Source: Endocalyx cinctus (lineage: Eukaryota; Ascomycota; Sordariomycetes; Amphisphaeriales; Apiosporaceae). Taken from it: 64,000 nt of DNA. This document shows positions 24,971 to 35,072 of this stretch, piece by piece (positions within the stretch are counted from its first letter, which is position 1; each line of letters starts with the position of its first letter). A model generated the notes under the pieces. That model saw only the letters and a program-made list of their open reading frames with translations, did no database searches and was not told the DNA's origin. The position numbers were made by a program, and so were the translations under genes. The stretch spans positions 930,001 through 994,000 of the forward strand of contig BCKC01000004.1 in NCBI GenBank assembly GCA_001600455.1, written 5' to 3'.

Positions 24971-27900
24971 TCAATGCCAAATTGAGCTGCCGCTCATAAT
25001 GTCCTGCATCGCGAGCCCGCCGGAAGAAGTGGGAATTCCCTGATTACTATTGTCCTCCGCCTCCGCCGCCTTCTCCATCTCGGCGTGAAGATTCCACGGC
25101 TCGAGGAAGGCGTCGAGGTTAGCGATGACGTCCGCGACGTCGTCAACGACGATATCCTGGTCTTGGATTTCTTGGCTCTGCCAGGGAGACTGTATCGGGG
25201 ATTGATCGGCAGACGACCGAAGGCAAGGCAAGGAAGGCGCGCCTCCTGCGTCTGGGTGCGATCGCATGGCGTCGGCTGCTTGGAAGGCTTGTGCCATGGC
25301 GCCGATGTTTTGACTTCCCTGTGATGGCTGTTGCGAAGAGGCATGAGATGACGACCCTGTGAACTGAAATGAGCGTATGGTTTCGTTCTCGTCAGCGCTA
25401 CGTCGACTCATGGCGTCGAAGTGTTTGTGATAAGTCATGGTGACTTCCATATCCTCACCGCCAGCTTCGAGCGTCTGCAGTGGTGGGGGTGATGCTGCCC
25501 TTCTGTTGAGTTGTTCCGCAGTCATCTCGCCGACATCCCGATTCTCGTTGGGCAGGGGTGCAAATGTGACACGGCGCTTAGGTTTGGAGGATCGGGAGCA
25601 AGTCCATGATCTTGGTATCTTTGCACTACTAAGAATTCCTCGGCGGAGACCCGTAGCGGAACTAGAATAGCTCATTAGAGGAGATGGATTACATCGAGCT
25701 GATGGGGTGTTAAACTTGGCGAATGACTTGATAGATAGTTCGGGCTCTGGCGTCGGTAACCGAACGCTCTGCACCATAGGCGTTGAAGGGTCAAGATTGG
25801 CTTCATTTAAAAGGTTAGCAGAATTGTTTTGCTCTCCAAGCTTGATCGAAGTAAGCGATGTAGGACGTTCAGGAGATGCTTGGTTTTCTTGGCTCTCATT
25901 TCTGATCGATGTGGCGATCGATTCGGCATGTTCGTTATCATCTGGCAGAACTCCTGGGCCATCTTTTTCTATGCTCTTTGCGATAGACCCGGGTACTTCA
26001 GTGGCCCAAGGGCTTTGTTGTGATGGCCGAATTGCCGAAGTAGCCTCGTTGCCAACCGGGCTTTTTATCATATCGACATGAGTTGCGCTGTTTTGTACAT
26101 GAGATTGCTCCGCGGGCTCTGATTTAATTTGCATAATTACTAGAGGAGTGATAGGAGCAATGTCTGCTATCCAAGGGCTCTGCGATGTGGTAGCTCGGTC
26201 TTGTATCGCCGGTCTTTCTGGAGTTGCAGCCTCTCCTTCACTTTCAGGGACCAGCTCTACCTTCGTACTCATTTTCGTGGATTTCGAGTCGTCAGACCAG
26301 GGGGTTTCATTATGAGCATCATCATTACATCGCGATAAACCCCAATCCAGCTGCGATAACGGTATGACTATGGGATCGGCTTCTGCATCTGAGTCGTCAC
26401 GCGTAGGCTCAATATTTCTAGCACCCGCAGTCGTTTCGTCCATAGTGACATCAGGCTTGAGTTCATCGGTACTCGTAACCGCGACATGGGCGGACTGAGA
26501 CTTTGTTGATCGTTTGACTTCGCTGATCGCTAATGGCTGGTCAAGATCCATCGTGTCCCCTATCAGTGTTGATTCTTCGTCTAGTATTGATTCAATATAT
26601 TCAGACTGCTGTTCGACCAAATGGTGTTGAATTGTCTTTGCTTCTGCTACCGTAGGTTGCATATCGGGATCCTCAGTAATTTTATCGGCAGACTCATCAG
26701 CGACTTCACTACTAGAAGGCTCGCACTGACTCTCTCTCGGAGAAGGTGAATCACACGGTGGCTCGTTGTTGGTAGAGTCGATACCGCATTCATCGTGATC
26801 TGTAACATTATCGAGGCTTTGCGATGAAGTAACAGATGACCTATCAGCACCCCCGACTTCTTGATGATTGGCCTTGATTGGGAGATTAACCAAATTGGTA
26901 TAGAAGATCTTGTTTTCTTCGCTGGCTCGCGGTAGCTGTTCCTGTGGCTGGCAGGCGTCATTTGGCGCGAGTGGGCAGTCTAAAATTCCAACCGCTCCTT
27001 TTAGAGGCTCGGGAATGGTAGTTCGTGTTGTTCGTATACTATTGCCGTCTAGTACGGGGTCGAGTATCATAGGCGGAGGAGTATCGAGCTTCGTGACACG
27101 AGCCCGATAATGAAAACTCTCGTCATCGTGGCTCTCAAGCGCAGTATCCCCTTCGATTTCTTCGGGTTGGTTGCTTAGGTCATCGTCATTTCCTCGTTCC
27201 TCTAGCGTCACCACAGACGGCGTTGCCATGTACATGGCGGAGGAGAGAGGAGACGACGACGCATTAAACAGCAGCTCATCTTGTCTTTCAATGCCTAACC
27301 CTGAACTGATATCCCTGTCCGTGGTCTTGAGTTGTAGTATTTCGTTATTTGATGCTGTCGATACTATCGTCCGCGATGATTGTGGTCGGTTGTCCTCCAT
27401 TAATAAGTGGCGAGGCTTTTCGTCGGGACTCGAGGATGGCGTTGTCATTTCTAAGCTACGGTTCGCGGGCTGTGCTGCAATCGCCGATCTCTTCTTCACA
27501 GCAGTAGAGACCGGTGCGGAAATACTTCGCTGGAAAGCAGGAGGTCTTATGTCTGGTATCAGTGTCGGGGTAGGGGTGGCGGTGTCATTCTGCGAGGAAT
27601 TCGGTCTCTTGCGTTTAGGATAGCTGGTTATCAACCATTCCCTTCTAGCTGGGCGCTTCTTGCTGACATCTTCATTTTCTTTTCTAAATATCTTATCTGG
27701 GGCCCAAAAGCTGTCTTGAGCAAATTGTTCAGAGGGTATGTTGTTTGCCCAAGCTTGTATGCGATTCCTTGTCGTCGAGTCGAGGTGGTTATCGGATAAG
27801 GGGAGATCGCTATGACTCTGAGGGCTCGGTAGGTGACATAACATCGAGTCGTCAACTTCGGGGGTAATATCAAGTTCCTTTTTCTGTCCCCTTATTAAAT

Positions 27901-28258
27901 GTACATTTCTAGATCGGAGACCAGTAGTAGTGATTTTGTCCGAAGTTTTAATCGGGTTTGGTAACCAAGGATTTCGCCATCCGGAAGTTTGGTCAAATGG
28001 GCCTTTCAACGAGGCCGAGAATATCCGCAGTGTCTTTCCCTCTAAGTATCGCCTTCCTTGCTTCTCATATCTCAATCTTTTGGCAATTATAGTATCTTGA
28101 TCCGATTCGTAGTCCTCGCCTTGAAAGATTAGGTCGTCGGAGTTGGTAGGAGATGGAGCAGAGCAATAAATTGGTTCATCGTCTAGGAGGAATGGTCTTC
28201 GAGAATTGGGTTGATTATTGTTAATCTCCATTTTGTAGAGTTGATTTATCCTGTCCAT
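24971..28258 (-). CDS. Large disordered fungal protein of unknown function
   Basis: One uninterrupted frame of 1095 aa, starting at a true ATG (MDRINQLYK). I do not recognise an assigned function. The best-kept part is near the N-terminus: GRRYLEGKTLRIFSASLKGP then FDQTSGWRNPWLP, a block I know from fungal proteins sometimes labelled protamine P1-like, a label that carries little functional evidence. The rest is acidic, Ser/Thr/Pro-rich and repeats short motifs of the form QSPWxxx(I/V)xP (TTSQSPWIADIAPIT, SQQSPWATEVPGS, IQSPWQSQEIQ). A basic patch near the C-terminus reads SSKPKRRVTFAPLP. Basic stretches (PKRKRPNSS) could be nuclear signals. It is divergent from the Cdc11 gene, with 1.3 kb between starts. 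A poly-A tract containing one undetermined base lies just past the stop. It is real as a gene; its role is open. Confidence 0.8.
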   Translation of the reverse strand: MDRINQLYKMEINNNQPNSRRPFLLDDEPIYCSAPSPTNSDDLIFQGEDYESDQDTIIAKRLRYEKQGRRYLEGKTLRIFSASLKGPFDQTSGWRNPWLPNPIKTSDKITTTGLRSRNVHLIRGQKKELDITPEVDDSMLCHLPSPQSHSDLPLSDNHLDSTTRNRIQAWANNIPSEQFAQDSFWAPDKIFRKENEDVSKKRPARREWLITSYPKRKRPNSSQNDTATPTPTLIPDIRPPAFQRSISAPVSTAVKKRSAIAAQPANRSLEMTTPSSSPDEKPRHLLMEDNRPQSSRTIVSTASNNEILQLKTTDRDISSGLGIERQDELLFNASSSPLSSAMYMATPSVVTLEERGNDDDLSNQPEEIEGDTALESHDDESFHYRARVTKLDTPPPMILDPVLDGNSIRTTRTTIPEPLKGAVGILDCPLAPNDACQPQEQLPRASEENKIFYTNLVNLPIKANHQEVGGADRSSVTSSQSLDNVTDHDECGIDSTNNEPPCDSPSPRESQCEPSSSEVADESADKITEDPDMQPTVAEAKTIQHHLVEQQSEYIESILDEESTLIGDTMDLDQPLAISEVKRSTKSQSAHVAVTSTDELKPDVTMDETTAGARNIEPTRDDSDAEADPIVIPLSQLDWGLSRCNDDAHNETPWSDDSKSTKMSTKVELVPESEGEAATPERPAIQDRATTSQSPWIADIAPITPLVIMQIKSEPAEQSHVQNSATHVDMIKSPVGNEATSAIRPSQQSPWATEVPGSIAKSIEKDGPGVLPDDNEHAESIATSIRNESQENQASPERPTSLTSIKLGEQNNSANLLNEANLDPSTPMVQSVRLPTPEPELSIKSFAKFNTPSARCNPSPLMSYSSSATGLRRGILSSAKIPRSWTCSRSSKPKRRVTFAPLPNENRDVGEMTAEQLNRRAASPPPLQTLEAGGEDMEVTMTYHKHFDAMSRRSADENETIRSFQFTGSSSHASSQQPSQGSQNIGAMAQAFQAADAMRSHPDAGGAPSLPCLRSSADQSPIQSPWQSQEIQDQDIVVDDVADVIANLDAFLEPWNLHAEMEKAAEAEDNSNQGIPTSSGGLAMQDIMSGSSIWH

Positions 28259-29567
28259 AGTTTTCTAATCGTTTAAATATTCATTCTCATTTTCTCATTG
28301 ACGAAGTGTTCATTATCGGTTGGGATACACATTAAATTTAACCTGTAGATAATGTAGCAATGTGGATGGATTTATGTTCATCAGTATCTCCTGAAATGGT
28401 AAGGATATTGAATTAAAAATGAATGTCGAAGGTATTTAGTATTTGATCGATTTAAAACAAGGATATTTCTTAAAAGGTTCAAACTACCGGTTTCAATACT
28501 GAAATAAATGAATCATAAATCATATAAAATATTATTATACTGTCTGAGAGGATATACGTGATTTAATGAGATTCAAGATGACTGTGGTTGCCCGGTTATA
28601 GCTAGTCACTCCACAGAAGATATTTGCTTACTTACTTAGTCTTTGTTCAAAGCCCTGGAGATGCTGCTAACGTTAGTTAATCATACTAAAGAATGCTACT
28701 TAAGACGCGTTTATAGAGAACGCGTAATAATTTTGGGACGCGTTAATTGAAAAATCCAAAGAAGTATGGAATAATTCCATTTGTGGCTTGAAATGAAGTT
28801 ATCAGTTATCAATGGTTATCAATGCTGCAATGTTAAGGATAGCGGGGGGTAATAGTGGCGTTTGTGGCTCATTCCACAGAATCAAGTATAAACTCAGTTG
28901 CTACAGTGACCGGTAGATCATCCAAAGTTTGTTTTGTTAGTGGGGATGGATATTCGCGTATTTATTCTCCGTAAACTTATTATCCTAGTACTATACCTAG
29001 GTACTACATAGTATAATACAGAACTCTTCCAAGGTTATATACAGCGCTATAACATTACCTAGCAGCCCTATAATTTCCTAATAATTTCCTATTACGCTAC
29101 TCTAAACCATTAGTAACACAGGTCCGCGGGTATGTACTTACCTAACGGCGCGCCTTCTTCTCTCTCAACTTCAAAAGTTATCACCAACCAGCTTCAGCTC
29201 TACTCGGAACCTCTCCTTATTTCTTTTATGAAGTCCGTAATTTTTTCTTGAATGATTATTAGATTTATGAAGAATAAATGACTTTCCTCAAAAATATTTT
29301 CTTCTATCCTATTTGTCATTACTATGAATGAAATTTATTATAATCAAAACAAGAGCATTAACGCGCCTCGATGATCTTCAACCGATAAACACAACGAAAC
29401 ACCCCTCTACTCCCTTTTCCCCAACCTCCTATCACCGCTATCCTCGCCGACTAAATTACAAAATATAATAATCTACAGAGCGATTTATGATCCTAAATCA
29501 AAATCTCGCAATTTCTACTCAATTGGCATTGCAATTGTCAAATTAATTGCGATCGCGTCTACCCACC
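28259..29567. other. Divergent promoter region
   Basis: This 1.3-kb AT-rich region lies between the starts of the disordered-protein gene and the Cdc11-like gene, and should hold both promoters. It carries one TACCTAGGTA palindrome at 28994. No coding evidence. Confidence 0.6.
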
Positions 29568-32500
29568 ATGGCACATGCTTGGCTTGATTCTCTTTCGGAG
29601 GACTGGGTATCCCAACCTAGATCGGAAGCCTCGCAAGAACAGCCTTCTTTCCTTCCAAATTCTAAAACTAATTCCAAGTCGAAATCCGAAAACATTCCAC
29701 CAGAACGTGAATACGTTAGTCGCATACCACGATTAAATTCCAGTGTTGCGCCGGCCGTGGATAAACCACAGGCCCGAATCCGCGAAGGCTTGAACGTCTT
29801 AGCTGAACGAAGCATAAGTGAAATAAATATCCAAACTTCCCAAAGAGACCCTTTGAAAATGCGAAACGAACCGATACAATCTCAGCGCGGCCGTCATGTC
29901 AGCCGATCTATCTCCGTATCTACTGCCGCCTCCGGCTCAGGTTCTGTTGTTCATAACACTATGCAACATAACAAGTCCCAGAGCGCGTCCCCTTCTAAAT
30001 CCCGAGATCAAATTCCTGAGTGGAAGAGAAGACTGATTCATGGAGAAATGAACTACGGTGAATCGAAAGATTTATTTACTTCAGCTGGCAATGGCCTCGA
30101 GAACATTTTCAGACCACCAGCAGAGGATCTTCAATATTCAGACGATCAAGGGAGCGAAAATGAACTTCATACCATGCATGATACCACATTACCATCTAGC
30201 CCACCTCTATATCCGAGGAATCGACAATACGACCAACAAAACGACGAAACTTTAGAACAGTCAGCTGTCGAACCGCCTGTTAATCAATCTGCCCCTCCCC
30301 CGCGGCGCATAACATTTCGCAGGACCGGCGATGACACGGAAGACTTGAGTCCGTATTTGGATGATTCTATCGAAAGGAGCTACAATACACAGGACCAAGG
30401 CTCGGGAACAAATGAGCCTAGCGGAATTTCGGTCAGTTCAAATAGCTTTAGGCGTCTTGTCGACGCGTCTCGAAAAACTAGTGGTCAGACCAACTTGAGG
30501 GACGAGGACCTTACGCCTTTCATGATACCAAGTCTTCATGATGAAGATCACAAAGAATCCTTTGCTCCTATAGAGATTCCGGCCAAGCAGTTGCACCAAC
30601 GCCTCGAAAAGTTGCGAAGAAACCAGTTGATACTTGACTCTGATCCAGACACGCATACTGAACAGGATCAAGTCAACATTGGAAATGAAACTGAATCCTT
30701 CGAAAATACGGATGAATATGCTAAAAATGGAGGGTTTCTGAATCTTCAGAGAGGCGGACGCTCTACCGAGGATTCCTTCCGACGACGACCATTAAGCCCA
30801 CCACTTACTACTGACACGTCGGAAATGCTGCCCGAGTCATCGCTGCAAGCCAGCACGCCAAAGCAATTCCCAACGATAAGAACAAGTCGCGCCACATCTA
30901 CCGCGGATAAGAAATATGATCTTGTCTCTTCATTTAGTCCGATCGTACCGCGCGCACCCCATCCTAGCCCAGAGAAGAACTCTGGAAGTCCTTTGAAGTT
31001 ATTCGGTACCTACGACACTTTCACTAACCAAACCCTGCTACGCCGTATAAGCCAGTTTGAAGACTACCCTAACGACTCCCTCTCTGGAGACCGCAACCCT
31101 GTTGCATTTTCAAAGTCGGGGCCACCTAAATTTGACATGACTAAAGGCTTCGGTATGGGATCCAGTGCCCACAAATTGGTTCAACCCAGCCATGGCCATT
31201 ACGAGACATTCGGCGCAGTTAACAAATTTGGTGCTGGTCATTTTGACGGATATGAATTTAGTGAGGATATTTCTTTGAGTTACAGTGATGCATCCCGCTT
31301 GGCAGACAAGGAGAACATGGCCCCCGTTGAAGGAGAACTACCAAATGGTCACCGTCTCAGGTTCAACATTCACGAAGACTTGTCATCAAACAATAGCTCT
31401 CTTATCGTCAGCCGTCAGCGTCCTAAATCCAGCCACTCCGCTTCGTCATATCGGTCACGTTCAGACTCGTACAATATAAGGCCCCAGAGTTCCTCAGACG
31501 CCAAACCAAGCTTTCAAATGGCTTTCAAGCGCGACGGCTCTGAAGGGAAAAGACCGCGAACTTCACCATCCAAAGATCCAACTCCAAAGAGAAGAAGAAC
31601 GTTACATCCATCGGATATTGCTTATGGTCTTGAAGAGCGGTCAGCTACTCTCGAGTCTGTACAGCTATCTCACCAAAACATGCAATCCATCCTGGACAGA
31701 AGACGACAAGACGGCCGTCAGCTTGACCTGCGGAAAGTGAGTCCGCATATTCTGCCCACGCGCCAAATACTTCGCCCCAGATCACCCACCCCAAGTCAGA
31801 AAGCATCAGCTACGCTTGAACGAAAACCACTTGCAAATCTCGATCAGTACGCGGAAGAATCAATCTCGCAGTTGTCTGATACCCAAGGATTGCCCCAAGA
31901 CTCGCCCGCCGATGCGTCCCGCAAAACTTCGATGAAGACTCAGGATTTTTTCGATGCTGCCGAGGAAATCATGGCAATGATACGGAATAAAGCGCGACCC
32001 AAGCTAGGGCTTGATAGTGTCGAGGAATCTGCAGCGGAGAGTTCAGAGCAGCGTAGCTGGGAAACGTCGGCGGATGCCGATGAGTCTCTACAGGACTCAA
32101 CCAGGGAGCCCTTCTCTCGACCCCCGAGTAGGGAGGGGCGCCCCGAGATTCCTAGAATCCCAATCCGGCAAGAAAATCCGGAGCTACTCGATCAATTGAA
32201 GAAATACGAAGAGCGTAGCGACGTCCCTGACATAATGACACAATCCATGAGCCGAATTAGAGAGGCTCTTCTGGAAGCAAATCGCTTCGATGGATCGTCA
32301 CAGCAGAGTCTCACGTCAAGTAAACCCGAATATAACAACGCTAGCAACGAGGTTATTAGTGATCTACCTAATGTCAGACTGTCCAGAAATCCTGATAACT
32401 CGGATTTAAGTGCGCATGCTGTCGAGTTTCCGTCCAATGGCTCGCGATCTTCGGGTGCATCTACTGGACGCTCCATCCCAACAGCCTCGTCCCAGGGCTC

Positions 32501-35072
32501 TGATTCCAGAAGGCTGATTGCTCCTGAACTTGTTTCTCAACTCATTGGCGACCAAGTTGGGAACATGATGTTCGACAAAGATAAAAACATCTGGCAGAAA
32601 GTCAAAACGCCCAAGCCAAAACCCCACCCAACAAATATTCTCCCTTCTGACGACAGTGAAGAAGATCCGTTTGCTAGTATACCAGACTTGTCTGTTGATA
32701 CAACTCGCGAGAAGGAGAACCTTGGGAGGACTGGTGGACAGATCCTTCGAAGGTTTATGGAAAGTGTCCAACAGGACGCGTTTGCCGGTGAAGACTCGAT
32801 GAAAAAGTCGCCTGATGCTAAGAGCATTTTGAGCCATACACACGAAACATTCTCTAGGATCAGACAGACCTTGATTGAAACTGCGGTCGAGGATGACGAA
32901 GAAATCGAACACGAGATCACACTTCACGAGGATCGAATGCAGAAGTCTAGCCCTTCTAGACGGAGAAACTTAACTATTACCTTTTCCTCACCGATCGCTT
33001 CCATTATCCAGGATGTTGTTCATCCCCGCTCGAGTGATTCTAATGATGAGGAAGATGTCAGTGCTCTGGATGCGTCTGTTAGCGAAATCATCAATGATTC
33101 TCTGCTTCGTGGACGTGATGCTCAGTCTAAAGGACGTGCTGCCACTGTGTCTTCCGCATCTCACTCAAAATCTCGCAGCCGCTCGCGAGGCGTTAGCCGG
33201 AGTTTGTCAGTTCGCCGACACACTTTTTTTCCTCGGCCGGTCTCCCGGATTGACGAACAAGACGAAGATCCCTCCGGAGGTAAGGACACCACCGAGGACG
33301 AGCGTCAGATCAGTATACGTGCAGAATCCAGTATCGTGCAACAGGAAACAGACCTCGACCGCAAGGAAAACATGAGCTTTGTCCTGGCTACACCGAATGT
33401 CTCTAAGAGAAACTACCAATCTGCTACCCCCATTATCGGCCAGTATGTAGGGACCCTGTCGCTGAGTCCTTTATCCGAATTCACGATGAATGGAGCGGAC
33501 CAATCGCATGCCTTAGAAGTCAGCTACGTAGTTGGGGACCAATATCTTGTTACGGGGAATAACTCCAAAAAGATTATGTCCAAAGCAATTCGGAGTCTGG
33601 TGGAGAAAATCACAGAAGTCGAGCCGTTTGAACCCGACTGGGAGACGATTGACGAACTTGATATTAGTGGGAAGCAATTAACGACGCTGCACATGCTTGA
33701 CGAATTCTGCGGTAGCGTCGTTACTTTGAACGCCTCCGATAACGCCATTGGTCACCTAGATGGTGTCCCAGAGAGCGTTAGAAATTTGAAATTGGCATGC
33801 AATCAGCTGTCCGAATTGACTGCCTGGGGGCATCTCATGAACCTCCAATACGTCGACGTCTCTAGAAATCAGATTACTAGTCTGTATGCATTCAAGGATC
33901 TTGTCCATCTGCGAAATCTTCGTGCCGATGACAACCAGATCACCAGTTTGGATGGCATCAAACTCCATGATAGCTTGCAGGTGCTTCGAGTCAGACGCAA
34001 TTTCATCGAACACGTGGATTTTGACGGGACCAAGCTGCTTCGTCTCACCGAGCTTGATCTGGAAGGCAACCAGATTACCTCGGTGGAAAATATTGAGCAA
34101 TTGACGAATTTGTCTACACTCAACCTTCAGCGCAACTGCCTGTCATCCTTTGCCCCGAGTCCCGGTCAAATTATTTCTTGCCTTAGATACCTGAAGCTGT
34201 CTAACAATGATTTGGCTGCGCTCAATCTTTCCGTCTTTCCTTCCTTACGGCTCCTTCATCTTGATCGTAACAAGTTGTCTACCATCAGCGGGTTCTCGCG
34301 TTGCCGTCGTCTTGATAGTCTCTCGCTACGAGAGCAGCGATGCAACGGACCACTTGATACTTCGTTTCTTGATTCCGCCTGTGAAGTACGGAAGCTATTC
34401 TTGTCGGGAAACCTTCTTACTGGCTTTGAACCGCATATCGACTTCCTCAACCTGCAATACCTCGAGCTGGCCAACTGCGGGCTACAGTCCCTGCCACCGA
34501 ATGTAGGACAGCTACTGCCAAACGTGCGCGTCTTGAATCTTAACTTTAACGCACTCGGAGACCTCGCGCCTTTGCGCTACATTCCTCGCCTCAAGAAGCT
34601 CTTCGCCGCTGGCAACCGACTTTCCGACGCCGGACAAGTTGCCGAGGTCCTGACGGAATTTCCGCACCTCTGCAGGCTCGATCTTAGAGATAACCCGGCA
34701 ACGCTCGGTTTCTATGCCCCCGTGCAGACGCTTGTGAGAAACAGGGAAGATGAAGACGTCGGCATTGACCCTTTCTCCATGCTAGACGCGGATATCACCG
34801 TACACGAGAAATTCGCGAGCAGATTGGACATGGGCACCCGAATGCGCAAGAGACTATACGATATGGTCGTGCTCGAGCGCTGCAGACAATTGAAGTTACT
34901 CGACGGTCTACCGGCCTCTACGGACGAGATACTCCTGAGGAAAGACGATGTATGGGAGGCGCTCGTGCAGAGTGGCGTCCTAAGGAACGATAACGGTGAA
35001 GAGAAAGAGACACAGAAAGACTCGGAGGCAGAAAAACGAAATATTGAGGAAGAAACGGAATCTACGCACTAG
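29568..35072 (+). CDS. cdc11: Septation initiation network scaffold Cdc11/Nud1 (leucine-rich repeat protein)
   Basis: A single 1834-aa frame. The chosen ATG at 29568 has a strong context (CACCATGGC) and begins MAHAWLDSLSEDWVSQPRS, a conserved opening of these proteins; the open frame just upstream starts only with TTG. Cdc11 (fission yeast) and Nud1 (budding yeast) sit at the spindle pole body and anchor the GTPase-kinase cascade that triggers septation or mitotic exit. Residues 1 to about 1360 are disordered and rich in Ser/Pro and basic patches (KRPRTSPSKDPTPKRRR), fitting heavy phosphorylation. From about 1360 to 1740 lie more than ten leucine-rich repeats of the SDS22 type (LKLACNQLSELTAWGHLMNL, LRADDNQITSLDGIKL, LDLEGNQITSVENIEQL). 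A cap follows (ERCRQLKLLDGLPAS), and the tail is acidic/basic mixed. No intron is needed. Confidence 0.9.
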   Translation: MAHAWLDSLSEDWVSQPRSEASQEQPSFLPNSKTNSKSKSENIPPEREYVSRIPRLNSSVAPAVDKPQARIREGLNVLAERSISEINIQTSQRDPLKMRNEPIQSQRGRHVSRSISVSTAASGSGSVVHNTMQHNKSQSASPSKSRDQIPEWKRRLIHGEMNYGESKDLFTSAGNGLENIFRPPAEDLQYSDDQGSENELHTMHDTTLPSSPPLYPRNRQYDQQNDETLEQSAVEPPVNQSAPPPRRITFRRTGDDTEDLSPYLDDSIERSYNTQDQGSGTNEPSGISVSSNSFRRLVDASRKTSGQTNLRDEDLTPFMIPSLHDEDHKESFAPIEIPAKQLHQRLEKLRRNQLILDSDPDTHTEQDQVNIGNETESFENTDEYAKNGGFLNLQRGGRSTEDSFRRRPLSPPLTTDTSEMLPESSLQASTPKQFPTIRTSRATSTADKKYDLVSSFSPIVPRAPHPSPEKNSGSPLKLFGTYDTFTNQTLLRRISQFEDYPNDSLSGDRNPVAFSKSGPPKFDMTKGFGMGSSAHKLVQPSHGHYETFGAVNKFGAGHFDGYEFSEDISLSYSDASRLADKENMAPVEGELPNGHRLRFNIHEDLSSNNSSLIVSRQRPKSSHSASSYRSRSDSYNIRPQSSSDAKPSFQMAFKRDGSEGKRPRTSPSKDPTPKRRRTLHPSDIAYGLEERSATLESVQLSHQNMQSILDRRRQDGRQLDLRKVSPHILPTRQILRPRSPTPSQKASATLERKPLANLDQYAEESISQLSDTQGLPQDSPADASRKTSMKTQDFFDAAEEIMAMIRNKARPKLGLDSVEESAAESSEQRSWETSADADESLQDSTREPFSRPPSREGRPEIPRIPIRQENPELLDQLKKYEERSDVPDIMTQSMSRIREALLEANRFDGSSQQSLTSSKPEYNNASNEVISDLPNVRLSRNPDNSDLSAHAVEFPSNGSRSSGASTGRSIPTASSQGSDSRRLIAPELVSQLIGDQVGNMMFDKDKNIWQKVKTPKPKPHPTNILPSDDSEEDPFASIPDLSVDTTREKENLGRTGGQILRRFMESVQQDAFAGEDSMKKSPDAKSILSHTHETFSRIRQTLIETAVEDDEEIEHEITLHEDRMQKSSPSRRRNLTITFSSPIASIIQDVVHPRSSDSNDEEDVSALDASVSEIINDSLLRGRDAQSKGRAATVSSASHSKSRSRSRGVSRSLSVRRHTFFPRPVSRIDEQDEDPSGGKDTTEDERQISIRAESSIVQQETDLDRKENMSFVLATPNVSKRNYQSATPIIGQYVGTLSLSPLSEFTMNGADQSHALEVSYVVGDQYLVTGNNSKKIMSKAIRSLVEKITEVEPFEPDWETIDELDISGKQLTTLHMLDEFCGSVVTLNASDNAIGHLDGVPESVRNLKLACNQLSELTAWGHLMNLQYVDVSRNQITSLYAFKDLVHLRNLRADDNQITSLDGIKLHDSLQVLRVRRNFIEHVDFDGTKLLRLTELDLEGNQITSVENIEQLTNLSTLNLQRNCLSSFAPSPGQIISCLRYLKLSNNDLAALNLSVFPSLRLLHLDRNKLSTISGFSRCRRLDSLSLREQRCNGPLDTSFLDSACEVRKLFLSGNLLTGFEPHIDFLNLQYLELANCGLQSLPPNVGQLLPNVRVLNLNFNALGDLAPLRYIPRLKKLFAAGNRLSDAGQVAEVLTEFPHLCRLDLRDNPATLGFYAPVQTLVRNREDEDVGIDPFSMLDADITVHEKFASRLDMGTRMRKRLYDMVVLERCRQLKLLDGLPASTDEILLRKDDVWEALVQSGVLRNDNGEEKETQKDSEAEKRNIEEETESTH

